A stretch of DNA of 64,000 bases from Chryseobacterium camelliae (GTDB lineage: Bacteria > Bacteroidota > Bacteroidia > Flavobacteriales > Weeksellaceae): contig NZ_JAUTAL010000001.1 of assembly GCF_030818575.1 (NCBI RefSeq), positions 682,001-746,000 on the forward strand, read 5' to 3'. Positions 36,034-45,323 of the stretch are shown one piece after another; positions within the stretch are counted from its first letter, which is position 1, and every line of letters begins with the position of its first letter. The notes under the pieces were generated by a model that searched no databases, had not been told where the DNA came from, and worked only from the letters and a program-made list of their open reading frames with translations. The translations under genes and the position numbers were made by a program.

Positions 36034-36154
36034 CACCGCTTTTTGCGGCGAAAGGTTTGAAAAGCAAATAACTAAAAATTAATTACTTCCGTATTTTTTA
36101 ATCCGCATTGATTCGAACCGTTAAGAAAGAAGGAATACAAATTTTATTAGAATT

Positions 36155-37951
36155 ATGTCAAAAGAGACAAATTCAGCAGAATTATTATTAAACCAAAACG
36201 TAGCACCTGAACAATTTGACTGGGATTCTTTCGAATCTGGTCTTGATGCTGATGCTAGAAAAGAAAAAAGCGATCTTGAGGAAATCTACAACGGATCTTT
36301 GAACAACCTTGACGATAACGACGTATTGGTTGGGAAAGTAGTTAGATTAACAGACAAGGAAGCTATTGTAGACATCAACTTCAAATCTGAAGGTGTTATT
36401 TCTCTTAACGAATTCCGTTACAACCAAGGCCTTAAAGTAGGGGACGAGGTAGAAGTAATGGTAGACAGAAGAGAAGACAAAACCGGACAGCTACAGTTAT
36501 CTCACAAAAAAGCAAGAACGCTTAAGGCATGGGATAAAGTAAACGAGCTTCACGAAACAGGTGAAATCGTAAACGGTTTTGTTAAGTCTAGAACTAAAGG
36601 AGGTATGATCGTTGACGTACACGGAATCGAAGCATTCTTACCAGGTTCTCAGATTGATGTTAAGCCAATTAAAGATTACGATCAGTTTGTTGGTAAGACT
36701 ATGGAGTTCAAAGTTGTAAAAATCAACCCTGAGTTCAAAAACGTAGTAGTATCTCACAAAGCACTGATCGAAGCAGATATCGAAGGTCAGAAAAAAGAAA
36801 TCATCGCTCAGCTTGAAAAAGGTCAGGTTCTTGAAGGTACTGTTAAGAATATTACTTCTTACGGTGTGTTCATCGACTTAGGAGGGGTAGATGGATTGAT
36901 CCACATTACAGACCTTTCTTGGTCTAGAGTGAACCATCCATCTGAAATCCTTGAAGACGGACAGACTGTGAAAGTGGTTATCCTTGATTTCGATGATGAG
37001 AAGACAAGAATCCAGTTAGGTATGAAGCAGCTTGAGCCGCACCCATGGGATGCACTTTCTGCTGACCTTAAAGTAGGAGATAAAGTAAAAGGAAAAGTAG
37101 TGGTTCTTGCTGACTACGGTGCGTTTGTAGAAATCGCTCCTGGTGTTGAAGGATTGATCCACGTTTCTGAAATGTCTTGGTCTACTCACCTGAGATCTGC
37201 CGGTGATTTTGTAAAAGTTGGTGATGAAGTAGAAGCTGAAGTATTGACTTTAGACAGAGAAGAGAGAAAAATTTCTCTTGGTATCAAACAATTGTCTAAA
37301 GATCCATGGGAAAATATCGAAGCTAAATATCCTGTAGGATCTCAGCATGTAGGTACCGTAAGAAACTTTACTAACTTCGGTGTATTCGTAGAACTGGAAG
37401 AAGGTATCGACGGATTGATTTATATCTCTGATCTTTCTTGGACTAAGAAAATCAAGCACCCATCTGAGTTCTGTGCAGTAGGTGATAAATTAGATGTAGT
37501 AGTTCTTGAGCTTGATATCCAGGCTAGAAGACTGTCTTTAGGTCACAAGCAATTAACTGAAAACCCTTGGGATACTTTTGAAACTAAATATGCTGAAGGA
37601 ACCATCCATGCTGGTAAAGCTGTAGACGTTCACGATAAAGGAGCTTCTGTACAGTTTGAAGATGCTGAGGTTGAAGCATTCTGCCCTTCAAGATTATTAG
37701 AAAAAGAAGATGGTTCTAAAATCAAGAAAGGAGAAGAAGCTGATTTCAAAGTAATTGAGTTCAACAAAGAATTCAAGAGAGTTGTAGTTTCTCACACAGG
37801 AATTTTCAGAGATGAAGAGAAGAAAAACGTAAGAGAATCTTCTAACAACAGATCTAACAATGTTTCATCATCTTCAAACGAAGAGAGATCTACTCTTGGA
37901 GATATCGATGCATTAGCTGAACTGAAAAGAAAAATGGAAGAAGGTAAATAA
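36155..37951 (+). CDS. rpsA: 30S ribosomal protein S1
   Basis: A 598-residue protein with six S1/OB-fold domains, roughly at residues 55-120, 135-205, 222-295, 310-380, 397-465 and 480-550, for example GTVKNITSYGVFIDLGGVDG in the third and GTVRNFTNFGVFVELEEGID in the fifth. S1 helps initiate translation by binding mRNA leaders. Codon use is strongly biased, as expected of a highly expressed gene. The gene has its own promoter, a long leader and a strong terminator. Confidence 0.97.
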   Translation: MSKETNSAELLLNQNVAPEQFDWDSFESGLDADARKEKSDLEEIYNGSLNNLDDNDVLVGKVVRLTDKEAIVDINFKSEGVISLNEFRYNQGLKVGDEVEVMVDRREDKTGQLQLSHKKARTLKAWDKVNELHETGEIVNGFVKSRTKGGMIVDVHGIEAFLPGSQIDVKPIKDYDQFVGKTMEFKVVKINPEFKNVVVSHKALIEADIEGQKKEIIAQLEKGQVLEGTVKNITSYGVFIDLGGVDGLIHITDLSWSRVNHPSEILEDGQTVKVVILDFDDEKTRIQLGMKQLEPHPWDALSADLKVGDKVKGKVVVLADYGAFVEIAPGVEGLIHVSEMSWSTHLRSAGDFVKVGDEVEAEVLTLDREERKISLGIKQLSKDPWENIEAKYPVGSQHVGTVRNFTNFGVFVELEEGIDGLIYISDLSWTKKIKHPSEFCAVGDKLDVVVLELDIQARRLSLGHKQLTENPWDTFETKYAEGTIHAGKAVDVHDKGASVQFEDAEVEAFCPSRLLEKEDGSKIKKGEEADFKVIEFNKEFKRVVVSHTGIFRDEEKKNVRESSNNRSNNVSSSSNEERSTLGDIDALAELKRKMEEGK

Positions 37952-37973
37952 TCTTCAACCGATATTAATATTA

Positions 37974-38007
37974 AGAGCTGTTTCTGAATGAAACAGCTCT
38001 TTTTTTA
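37974..38007 (+). terminator. Terminator of rpsA
   Basis: A perfect 11-bp stem (37974-37984 with 37990-38000), a five-base loop and a T run of nine. Confidence 0.92.
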
Positions 38008-38174
38008 TTTGGGTTTTAATAATTGGTTAAATTTTTTTTACTTATGGATAGTGGTTGTATATATCATAAAACAGTGTTTTTTATCAATGCTATTATGTAA
38101 ATAGTTTTGTAGTATAAATTTTTAAATATTTATCTTTTTATGGTTAAATATTTGTAATTTAGCGGCCATTATTA

Positions 38175-40766
38175 ATGGATATGAAGAAAATAATTTTACC
38201 TGTTTTATTTGCTGCTTTTTCAGTATTTCCTACTCACTTATTCGCACAAGACAGCGAACGCTTAATTAAGCAGTATATTTCTCAAAATACAATAAGAGAA
38301 TATAAAAAGCCGGATCTTACCAGTTTTATTATCGATAATATTGATCAATCTAAATCCATGAATGGAGATGTGGTCAAGATTCAGCAGACCTATAAAGGAC
38401 TTCCTGTATATGCTTCTGTAGGGACGGCTTTAGTAAAAGAAGGAAAGGTTGCTTATTTCACGGATAATTTTGTGAAGGATTATACTGCTGTATCCTCCAA
38501 TCAGGTATCGTTAACTAAAGTTGCTGCATTGCAGAAAATAGGGGAATACCTACACAAAGAATCAATAAAATCATATCCTATCCTTGAGTACAATGCTGCA
38601 GAACCTGATAATGTTAAGGTGGCAAAACAAAGATTGGTGTATTTTGATGATCATGGTGTTTTAAAGTTATCATATGAGTTTTCTATTCCCGAGCCGGGAT
38701 CACCAAGCTACTGGAACATATTGGTAGATGCAGTAGACGGCAATATCATTGCTAATTTTGATTTGAATTTAGCTTGTGATTTCCACGAAGGTGCATACTC
38801 ACATGATTTGGATCATAAGCAATCGTTGATTGGTCCTGTTAATATAACAAACAACAATTCAATTTTAGCAGCATATAATGCTTCTTATAATGTATTTCCA
38901 TTGCCTATCGAATCAGCCACTTTTGGTTCAAGGTCCGTAGTTAGTAACCCATGGATTACAGCTGCATCACAGGAAGGCTGGCATTCTGATGGTACCACGC
39001 ATTATACGATAACCAGAGGAAATAATGTATATGCTTATGATGATATTTCTGATGCAGATGCTCCTGGATTTTCTCCTGACGGCGGTACTTCGAGGAATTT
39101 TAATTTTCCGTTCAGCATGACTGGTGATCCTTATAATAACTTAAGTGCATCTGTAACTAACTTATTCTATATTAATAATAAGGTGCATGACATTTTTTAT
39201 ATGTTCGGGTTTACTCCTGCAGCGAGAAATTTTCAGCAAAATAATTTCGTGCCTAATGGTTTAGGAAATGATTATGTAAATGCTGAAGCGATGGATGGCG
39301 GAGGTACCAATAACGCTAATTTTGCCACTCCTGCTGATGGTAGCAAACCGAGAATGCAGATGTATTTGTGGAGTACTTTTAACAGGAATTTCTTTTACAA
39401 TGCTCCTTCCGCTGCAATACCACGTACGCCTGCTGCCGGTTTAGCACAATTTGGAACTCCTCTGGATGCTAACGGAGTTACAGGAAATGTACAGATTTCA
39501 TCCGTAGCGGATGCCTGTACAGCATTGCCTGCCGGTTCATTAACAGGAAAAATTGGTTTGATAGAAAGAGGAACCTGTGCATTTACTGTTAAGGTGAAAA
39601 ATGCTCAGGATGCCGGAGCAACGGCTGCTATCATTTATAATTTGCCAACATCAGGGGCCATAGGAGGAATGTCAGGAACAGACGCTACGATAACTATCCC
39701 TTCGGTCTTGATTGGCAATTCTGAAGGTGAATATATTAAAGGTCAACTATCTGCCGGTACTACGGTAAATGTAACGCTAAAAGATGATCCCGCAACAAGT
39801 ACAACACCTGACGGAAGTTTTGATAATGGAATTGTGGTTCATGAATATGGACACGGAATTTCAAACAGGCTAACAGGGAACGGTTATTCTTGTTTAAGCT
39901 ATGTCAATTCCAGAGAACAGATGGGAGAGGGCTGGTCAGATTTTTTTGCGTTAATGCTTACAAACAAAGCAGGAGATAATGCTTCCGTACCTAGAGGAAT
40001 AGGAACCTATGTGGTAGGTCAGTCTAATAGTGGCGGGGGAATTAGGCCTGCAAAATATTCTCCTGATTTTAGCATCAATAGTTATACGTATGGAAATACT
40101 AATGGAATGCAATATACCAATTCAAGTGGTGCATTAGTTCCAGATGTACATTCCATAGGGTTTATATGGGCTTCAATGCTATGGGATCTGCACTGGCAAT
40201 ATGTTAATAAATATGGCTATTCTTCAGATGTACTGGCCAATACGACTAATGGAAGTTCAAGAGTCCTTCAGTTGGTTACCAATGCATTGAAATTACAGGT
40301 GTGCAGTCCTACATTCATTGATGGAAGGGATGCTATTTTAGCAGCAGATCAGAATACAACAGGAGGTGCTGACAAGTGCATGATCTGGAGAACTTTTGCC
40401 AAAAGAGGTTTAGGTGTGGGTGCCAGCGCAGGAAGCAAGACCAATATCAATGACCAGATCGAAAGTTTTGCAGTTCCTTCAGAATGTGCACTAGCTACGG
40501 ATGAAGTTAAAACCGTGAAAAGTGACATCTCCATTTATCCGAATCCTGCAAGAAATGAATTCTTTATCAATTTCCCATCCAATACATTAGGAAAAATAAG
40601 TGTGGAAATATATGATATGTCAGGGAAATTAGTTTCCTCAGAAGATAAGATCTCTCCTGATTCCAAGAAATCCATTGCAACGGACAAGCTGGTAAGCGGG
40701 ACTTATCTGGTAAAAGTTAAAGGGCTTAATGTTGATGCGACTTCAAAAGTGATCATCAAGAAATAA
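38175..40766 (+). CDS. Secreted M36 (fungalysin) metallopeptidase with PA domain and T9SS type A sorting
   Basis: An 863-residue exported protease. A signal peptide (about 1-25, ending HLFAQ) is followed by an FTP-type propeptide, then the M36 catalytic domain. Zinc ligands are in HEYGHGISNRL near residue 556 (HEXXH), with the downstream glutamate in EQMGEGWSDFFALML near residue 580. A PA (protease-associated) domain (GKIGLIERGTCAFTVKVKN, about residues 430-530) is inserted in the catalytic domain before HEXXH. The last 80 residues (SIYPNPARNEF, then LVSGTYLVKV and a terminal KK) are a type A T9SS sorting signal. It is likely secreted for protein breakdown. ATG 38181 is an alternative start. 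Confidence 0.92.
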   Translation: MDMKKIILPVLFAAFSVFPTHLFAQDSERLIKQYISQNTIREYKKPDLTSFIIDNIDQSKSMNGDVVKIQQTYKGLPVYASVGTALVKEGKVAYFTDNFVKDYTAVSSNQVSLTKVAALQKIGEYLHKESIKSYPILEYNAAEPDNVKVAKQRLVYFDDHGVLKLSYEFSIPEPGSPSYWNILVDAVDGNIIANFDLNLACDFHEGAYSHDLDHKQSLIGPVNITNNNSILAAYNASYNVFPLPIESATFGSRSVVSNPWITAASQEGWHSDGTTHYTITRGNNVYAYDDISDADAPGFSPDGGTSRNFNFPFSMTGDPYNNLSASVTNLFYINNKVHDIFYMFGFTPAARNFQQNNFVPNGLGNDYVNAEAMDGGGTNNANFATPADGSKPRMQMYLWSTFNRNFFYNAPSAAIPRTPAAGLAQFGTPLDANGVTGNVQISSVADACTALPAGSLTGKIGLIERGTCAFTVKVKNAQDAGATAAIIYNLPTSGAIGGMSGTDATITIPSVLIGNSEGEYIKGQLSAGTTVNVTLKDDPATSTTPDGSFDNGIVVHEYGHGISNRLTGNGYSCLSYVNSREQMGEGWSDFFALMLTNKAGDNASVPRGIGTYVVGQSNSGGGIRPAKYSPDFSINSYTYGNTNGMQYTNSSGALVPDVHSIGFIWASMLWDLHWQYVNKYGYSSDVLANTTNGSSRVLQLVTNALKLQVCSPTFIDGRDAILAADQNTTGGADKCMIWRTFAKRGLGVGASAGSKTNINDQIESFAVPSECALATDEVKTVKSDISIYPNPARNEFFINFPSNTLGKISVEIYDMSGKLVSSEDKISPDSKKSIATDKLVSGTYLVKVKGLNVDATSKVIIKK

Positions 40767-40789
40767 ACTGATTATCAATATCATCAATA

Positions 40790-40822
40790 AAAAATACTCC
40801 GGACAGGCCGGAGTATTTTTTT
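40790..40822 (+). terminator. Terminator after M36 peptidase
   Basis: A perfect 13-bp stem (40790-40802 with 40808-40820), a five-base loop and a T-rich end. Confidence 0.88.
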
Positions 40823-40850
40823 ATATGAATACCATTTCTTTTCAATATCA

Positions 40851-40858
40851 TATCTTTG
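40851..40858 (+). promoter_or_regulatory. -7 box of DMT transporter gene
   Basis: TATCTTTG, 22 bases before the ATG. Confidence 0.5.
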
Positions 40859-40880
40859 CAGGGTTAAAAAAACAATCAAG

Positions 40881-41867
40881 ATGAAAAAGAAAAGTATTTT
40901 AAAAGGTGTCCTTTTTGTGGGATTGGGGGCCAGTATATACGGGATGTTGGCTACGTTTGTTAAGATGGCTTATCATGAGGGGTATACTACCTCGGAGGTT
41001 ACTACAGCACAGTTTATATTGGGAATAGCCGGACTTCTGATCCTCAATTTTATTCAGACTGCTGCTTCAAAAAAGATTTTACCGAAACCCAGTTCCAGGG
41101 AGACAGGTAAGCTGCTGCTCGCAGGTACTTCATTAGGATGTACAAGCCTGTTCTATTATATTGCGGTACAATATATCAATGTTTCCATAGCCATTGTGCT
41201 TCTGATGCAGTCAGTATGGTTCAGTGTGGTCGTGGAAAGTGTGATCACCAAGACCCTGCCGAATGCGAGGAAAGTTATTGCTACTATAATCGTCCTTGTT
41301 GGGACAGTTTTGGCAACCAATCTTATCCATGCAGATATCAGTCTGGACTGGCATGGAATATTCTGGGGTCTGATGGCGGCGGCATCTTATACTTTAACAA
41401 TGTTCACATCCAATACCATTGCTACCCATCTGCCGGTATTCAGGAAGAGTTTCATAATGCTTTGCGGAGGATCGGTCATTATTCTTTTATTTCTGTTTTT
41501 TGCTCAGATCGGACCTTTGCACTTTGAGGCTTTAAGGTCGTTTTACCTGAACTTTACAGAAAACACGAGTCATATCAGGGCCTTTGACTATTCCATATTA
41601 TGGAAGTACGGTTTTATTCTGGCTTTATTCGGAACCATTATTCCACCGATTTTGTTCAATATAGGGTTTCCTCAGGCAGGGCTTGGCCTGGGAAGCATCG
41701 TTTCTTCACTTGAACTGCCTGTATCCGTAACGATGGCTTTTGTACTGCTGGGTGAAAAAGTCCTTCTGATTCAGTGGATAGGAATTATCCTCATTCTATT
41801 TGCTATTGTACTGATGAACCTGCCGGCAAAAAAAGATTTTCGTATTGCTGATGAACCGGCCCCATAA
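40881..41867 (+). CDS. DMT superfamily transporter (EamA family)
   Basis: A 328-residue protein with about ten membrane helices in two similar halves, each matching the EamA repeat (GTSLGCTSLFYYIAVQYINV near residue 75 and ILFNIGFPQAGLGLGSIVSS near residue 255). DMT carriers export or exchange metabolites; the substrate is unknown. It has its own promoter box and a weak terminator. Confidence 0.9.
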   Translation: MKKKSILKGVLFVGLGASIYGMLATFVKMAYHEGYTTSEVTTAQFILGIAGLLILNFIQTAASKKILPKPSSRETGKLLLAGTSLGCTSLFYYIAVQYINVSIAIVLLMQSVWFSVVVESVITKTLPNARKVIATIIVLVGTVLATNLIHADISLDWHGIFWGLMAAASYTLTMFTSNTIATHLPVFRKSFIMLCGGSVIILLFLFFAQIGPLHFEALRSFYLNFTENTSHIRAFDYSILWKYGFILALFGTIIPPILFNIGFPQAGLGLGSIVSSLELPVSVTMAFVLLGEKVLLIQWIGIILILFAIVLMNLPAKKDFRIADEPAP

Positions 41868-41875
41868 TAAAAAAA

Positions 41876-41907
41876 TAAAAATCGTTTCCTTTGGAACGGT
41901 TTTTTTA
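41876..41907 (+). terminator. Terminator after DMT transporter
   Basis: A bulged hairpin (arms AATCGTTTCC and GGAACGGTT) followed by seven T. Confidence 0.7.
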
Positions 41908-41930
41908 TAATAACGTTAAATTAAAAAAAG

Positions 41931-42929
41931 ATGATTCGATATTGTAAACTTGCTGTCATCAGAATTCTTTTGTGCTCTGCTCCTATATTGGCTTCTGCTC
42001 AGGTCAGGCCGTTGGATGCAATGCTTTCTGACTATCAGTATCCATTTCAGGTAGAATATATCAACCTGAATTCACAAAATAACGCCCTTAAAATGGCCTA
42101 CATGGATGTAAAGCCGAAAACAGCTAACGGAAAGACGATTATGCTCCTCCACGGCAAAAATTTTAACGGAGCCTATTGGGAAAAAACTGCAAAAGATCTT
42201 TCTTCAAAGGGTTTCAGGGTGATCATACCGGATCAGATTGGTTTCGGAAAATCCTCAAAACCTCATAGCTATCAGTTTTCCTTCGCACAGCTGGCGGAAA
42301 ATACAAAGCTGATTTTAGACCAGCTAAATATTGATAAGGTGATTGTGCTTGGACATTCCATGGGAGGCATGGTAGCAACCCGGTTTACCCTGCAGTACCC
42401 GGAAAAGGTGCAGAAACTGATTCTTGAAAACCCCATCGGACTTGAAGATTATAAAACCTTTGCAGCCTATCAGAATATAGATAAGGCCTATCAGTCTGAA
42501 CTTAAAAATACAGCGGAGACATATAAGGATTATCAGATGAAATTTTACTATGACAATCGATGGAAAGCAGAATATCAGCCATGGCTGGATCTGATTGCAG
42601 GCTGGACTTTACACCCTGATTACCCGAAAGTTGCCTGGGATGCTGCGCTTACTTCTGATATGATCTATAACCAGCCTGTATGCTATGAATTTAAAAATAT
42701 TAAAGTTCCTACGCTGCTGATCATCGGGACAAGGGACAGGACTGCCATCGGGAAAGACCGTGCACCGAAAGAACTGCAGGCGAAAATGGGACAGTATCAG
42801 GAATTGGGTAAAAAGACACAGAAGGAAATACCGGGATCGAAACTTGCAGAACTTGACAATGTTGGTCACCTTCCCCATATTGAAGCTTATGACAGGTTTT
42901 GGAATGCCCTTTACGACTTTATAAAATAG
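41931..42929 (+). CDS. Secreted alpha/beta hydrolase
   Basis: A 332-residue protein with a signal peptide (about 1-24, ending ILASAQ). Alpha/beta-hydrolase features: oxyanion-hole region MLLHGKNFNGAYW near residue 65, nucleophile elbow VLGHSMGGM (Ser near residue 142), an acidic residue in LIIGTRDRTAIG near residue 265 and histidine in NVGHLPHIEAYD near residue 312. The plan fits small periplasmic esterases or lipases; the substrate is unknown. It ends before a bidirectional terminator shared with rplS. Confidence 0.88.
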   Translation: MIRYCKLAVIRILLCSAPILASAQVRPLDAMLSDYQYPFQVEYINLNSQNNALKMAYMDVKPKTANGKTIMLLHGKNFNGAYWEKTAKDLSSKGFRVIIPDQIGFGKSSKPHSYQFSFAQLAENTKLILDQLNIDKVIVLGHSMGGMVATRFTLQYPEKVQKLILENPIGLEDYKTFAAYQNIDKAYQSELKNTAETYKDYQMKFYYDNRWKAEYQPWLDLIAGWTLHPDYPKVAWDAALTSDMIYNQPVCYEFKNIKVPTLLIIGTRDRTAIGKDRAPKELQAKMGQYQELGKKTQKEIPGSKLAELDNVGHLPHIEAYDRFWNALYDFIK

Positions 42930-42993
42930 AAAGCATCTTCGTTCAGACTATTTAGATTGAGTAGTAGTGTACATAGACAATCTGTATAAAAGT

Positions 42994-43026
42994 AAAAGAG
43001 ACTGTCCGGATGGAACAGTCTCTTTT
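42994..43026. terminator. Bidirectional terminator
   Basis: A perfect 12-bp stem (42994-43005 with 43015-43026) between the convergent hydrolase and rplS genes. Confidence 0.85.
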
Positions 43027-43046
43027 GATATGTATTGTTGTCTGAA

Positions 43047-43403
43047 TTATTTCTTTTTGTAAGCAGCGTCTTTGATTCTTGCTTTCTTACCTCTAAGATC
43101 TCTGAAGTAGTAGATTCTTGATCTTCTTACTCTACCTCTTCTGTCAACTTCGATTTTCTGAAGTGCAGGCATGTTGATCGGGAATACTCTTTCAACACCT
43201 ACATCACCGCTCATTTTTCTGATGGTAAATGTTTTGGTGGAACCTGTACCTCTTAATTGGATAACGGTTCCTTTGAAGAACTGAGTTCTTGTTTTTTGTC
43301 CTTCTTTAATTTCGTAATACACAGTGATGGTATCACCTGCTTTGAATTCAGGGAATTCTTTTTTCGCAATGTACTTATCTTGTACGTACTTTAATAAATC
43401 CAT
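43047..43403 (-). CDS. rplS: 50S ribosomal protein L19
   Basis: A 118-residue protein at the 30S-50S interface. Family motifs: FKAGDTITVYYEIKEG, RTQFFKGTVIQLRGTGSTKT, FPINMPALQKIEVDRRGRVR and YYFRDLRGKKARIK. The start at 43403 (MDLLKYVQDKY) is the normal one; an extension to 43436 would add a hydrophobic leader foreign to L19. The gene has its own promoter and leader of about 60 nt. Confidence 0.97.
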   Translation of the reverse strand: MDLLKYVQDKYIAKKEFPEFKAGDTITVYYEIKEGQKTRTQFFKGTVIQLRGTGSTKTFTIRKMSGDVGVERVFPINMPALQKIEVDRRGRVRRSRIYYFRDLRGKKARIKDAAYKKK

Positions 43404-43473
43404 TATTAATAAAAATAAAAGTTTAAAGCTAAGCAACTTACACGGTTATCGTCAGAGGTTGAATAACAGGTTG

Positions 43474-43506
43474 CAAATGTACAAAATACTTTTTAGATAT
43501 TCCAAA
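43474..43506 (-). promoter_or_regulatory. Promoter of rplS
   Basis: On the minus strand TTTG (43506-43503), a 21-base spacer and TACATTTG (43481-43474). Confidence 0.7.
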
Positions 43507-43770
43507 TAAATTATTTCTAAATATCAATAATTATTAATTCGTGTAAGATGTTGATAGTTAGCTATTAATGATTTTTTAGCTTAATATATTATTGCTGATA
43601 AACGCTCTGGTTTCTGTGAAATTCATCAAATATTACCTGATTCATAAGGGCTAACGAAATCTTGTACAGATACTTTAGACGAATAATATTCTAATTCAAA
43701 AACATTTAAAGCGATTTTGAGACTTACGATAAAAGCGCAATCCTGATTTTTCACTCTCAGCGAAAAACCT

Positions 43771-43778
43771 TATTTTTG
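43771..43778 (+). promoter_or_regulatory. -7 box of purB
   Basis: TATTTTTG, 24 bases before the ATG. Confidence 0.45.
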
Positions 43779-43802
43779 CATATCTAAAAGTAATAAGAAA
43801 GA

Positions 43803-45230
43803 ATGAATTCCTACAAAAATCCATTGGAAGAGCGCTACTCCAGTGAAGAAATGTTATTTAACTTCTCGCATAATAACAAATTCCGTACCTGGAGGAAACT
43901 TTGGATCGCGCTTGCTGAAATCGAAAAAGATTTAGGTCTTGACATTACCGATGCGCAGATCGCAGAGCTGAAAGCCAATGCCGAAAACATCGATTACGAT
44001 AAAGCAGCAGAGTATGAGAAAAAGTTCCGTCATGATGTGATGGCACACGTTCATACTTACGGTGATGTAGCACCTTCAGCCAAAGGAATCATCCATCTTG
44101 GAGCAACTTCCGCATTTGTAGGAGATAATACAGATCTGATCCAGATCCGCGACGGGCTTTTAATCCTGAAGAAAAAACTCGTTAACGTGATCAAGAATTT
44201 AGCGGATTTCGCTATTCAGTATAAAGATCTTCCCACATTAGGATTCACCCATTTCCAGCCAGCTCAGCTAACGACAGTCGGAAAACGTTCGACGTTATGG
44301 TTACAGAGCCTGGTATTGGATATCGAAGAACTCGATTTCTTCCTTGAAACCTTACGATTCAGAGGTGTTAAAGGAACTACAGGGACAGCAGCAAGCTTCC
44401 TTGAACTGTTCAACGGGGATTATTCAAAAGTAAAACATCTGGATAAGGAATTATCCAAAAGATTCGGCTTTGAAAAGGTATTCGGTGTTTCCGGACAGAC
44501 CTACGACCGGAAAATCGATGCCAAAGTAGTGGCTTTATTAGGAAATATCGCGCAGTCTGCCCATAAATTCACAAACGACTTACGTTTGCTTCAGAACCTG
44601 AAGGAAATTGAAGAACCGTTCGAGAAAAACCAGATCGGTTCCTCTGCAATGGCTTACAAACGTAATCCTATGAGAAGCGAAAGGATTGGAGCGCTGGCAA
44701 AATATGTGATGTCTCTCACGACCAGTTCTGCCATGGTAGCTTCAACCCAGTGGTTTGAAAGGACACTGGATGATTCGGCCAACAAAAGGTTAACCATTCC
44801 TCAGGCATTCCTTGCTGTTGATGCCATCCTGTTGATCTGGAATAACATTATGAACGGAATTGTTGTATACCCGAACAGGATCAACAAACATATCATGGAC
44901 GAGCTTCCTTTTATGGCCACGGAATACATTATTATGGAAGAAGTGAAAGCCGGGGGAGACCGTCAGGAAATCCATGAGGTCATCAGGGTTCATTCCATGG
45001 AAGCGTCCAAGCAGGTAAAAGTGGAAGGAAAGGAAAACGACCTTATCGAAAGAATCCTGAACGACGATTCATTAAAACTGGATAAGTCGAAGCTGAAGGA
45101 AGTACTGGATCCTAAGAACTTTATCGGTTTTGCCCCTGTCCAGACGGAAGAATTCATTAAGAATGAAGTACAGCCGATCATTGATCAGAATAAAGACCTG
45201 ATCGGGCTCGAGGCTGATCTTAAAGTATAA
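43803..45230 (+). CDS. purB: Adenylosuccinate lyase
   Basis: A 475-residue enzyme of purine synthesis that releases fumarate from SAICAR and adenylosuccinate. Seen: IIHLGATSAFVGDNTDLIQ near residue 97, the catalytic-histidine segment GFTHFQPAQLTTVGKR near residue 155, and the mobile loop GSSAMAYKRNPMRSE near residue 280, the fumarase/aspartase superfamily signature. A hairpin terminator follows the stop. Confidence 0.96.
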   Translation: MNSYKNPLEERYSSEEMLFNFSHNNKFRTWRKLWIALAEIEKDLGLDITDAQIAELKANAENIDYDKAAEYEKKFRHDVMAHVHTYGDVAPSAKGIIHLGATSAFVGDNTDLIQIRDGLLILKKKLVNVIKNLADFAIQYKDLPTLGFTHFQPAQLTTVGKRSTLWLQSLVLDIEELDFFLETLRFRGVKGTTGTAASFLELFNGDYSKVKHLDKELSKRFGFEKVFGVSGQTYDRKIDAKVVALLGNIAQSAHKFTNDLRLLQNLKEIEEPFEKNQIGSSAMAYKRNPMRSERIGALAKYVMSLTTSSAMVASTQWFERTLDDSANKRLTIPQAFLAVDAILLIWNNIMNGIVVYPNRINKHIMDELPFMATEYIIMEEVKAGGDRQEIHEVIRVHSMEASKQVKVEGKENDLIERILNDDSLKLDKSKLKEVLDPKNFIGFAPVQTEEFIKNEVQPIIDQNKDLIGLEADLKV

Positions 45231-45233
45231 AGC

Positions 45234-45265
45234 AATATGCAGTCTTCTGGGCTGCATATTTTATT
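45234..45265 (+). terminator. Terminator after purB
   Basis: A perfect 9-bp stem (45234-45242 with 45252-45260), then TTATTT. Confidence 0.7.
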
Positions 45266-45323
45266 TGTAAGCGTTTCAAGATACCCGGATTTTTATTTGT
45301 CTGTAACCTTAAAACCCAGCAAA

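Larger units (their letters stand above)
43404..43802. other. Intergenic region between divergent rplS and purB
   Basis: About 400 AT-rich bases. It holds the rplS promoter (43474-43506, minus), a 60-nt rplS leader and the purB -7 box (43771-43778). No gene or tRNA-like cloverleaf was seen in the central 43510-43760. Confidence 0.5.

Noticed and set aside
43510..43760. Possible tRNA or small RNA gene in the rplS-purB gap.
   Set aside because: No cloverleaf or strong stem could be drawn; the stretch is simply AT-rich.
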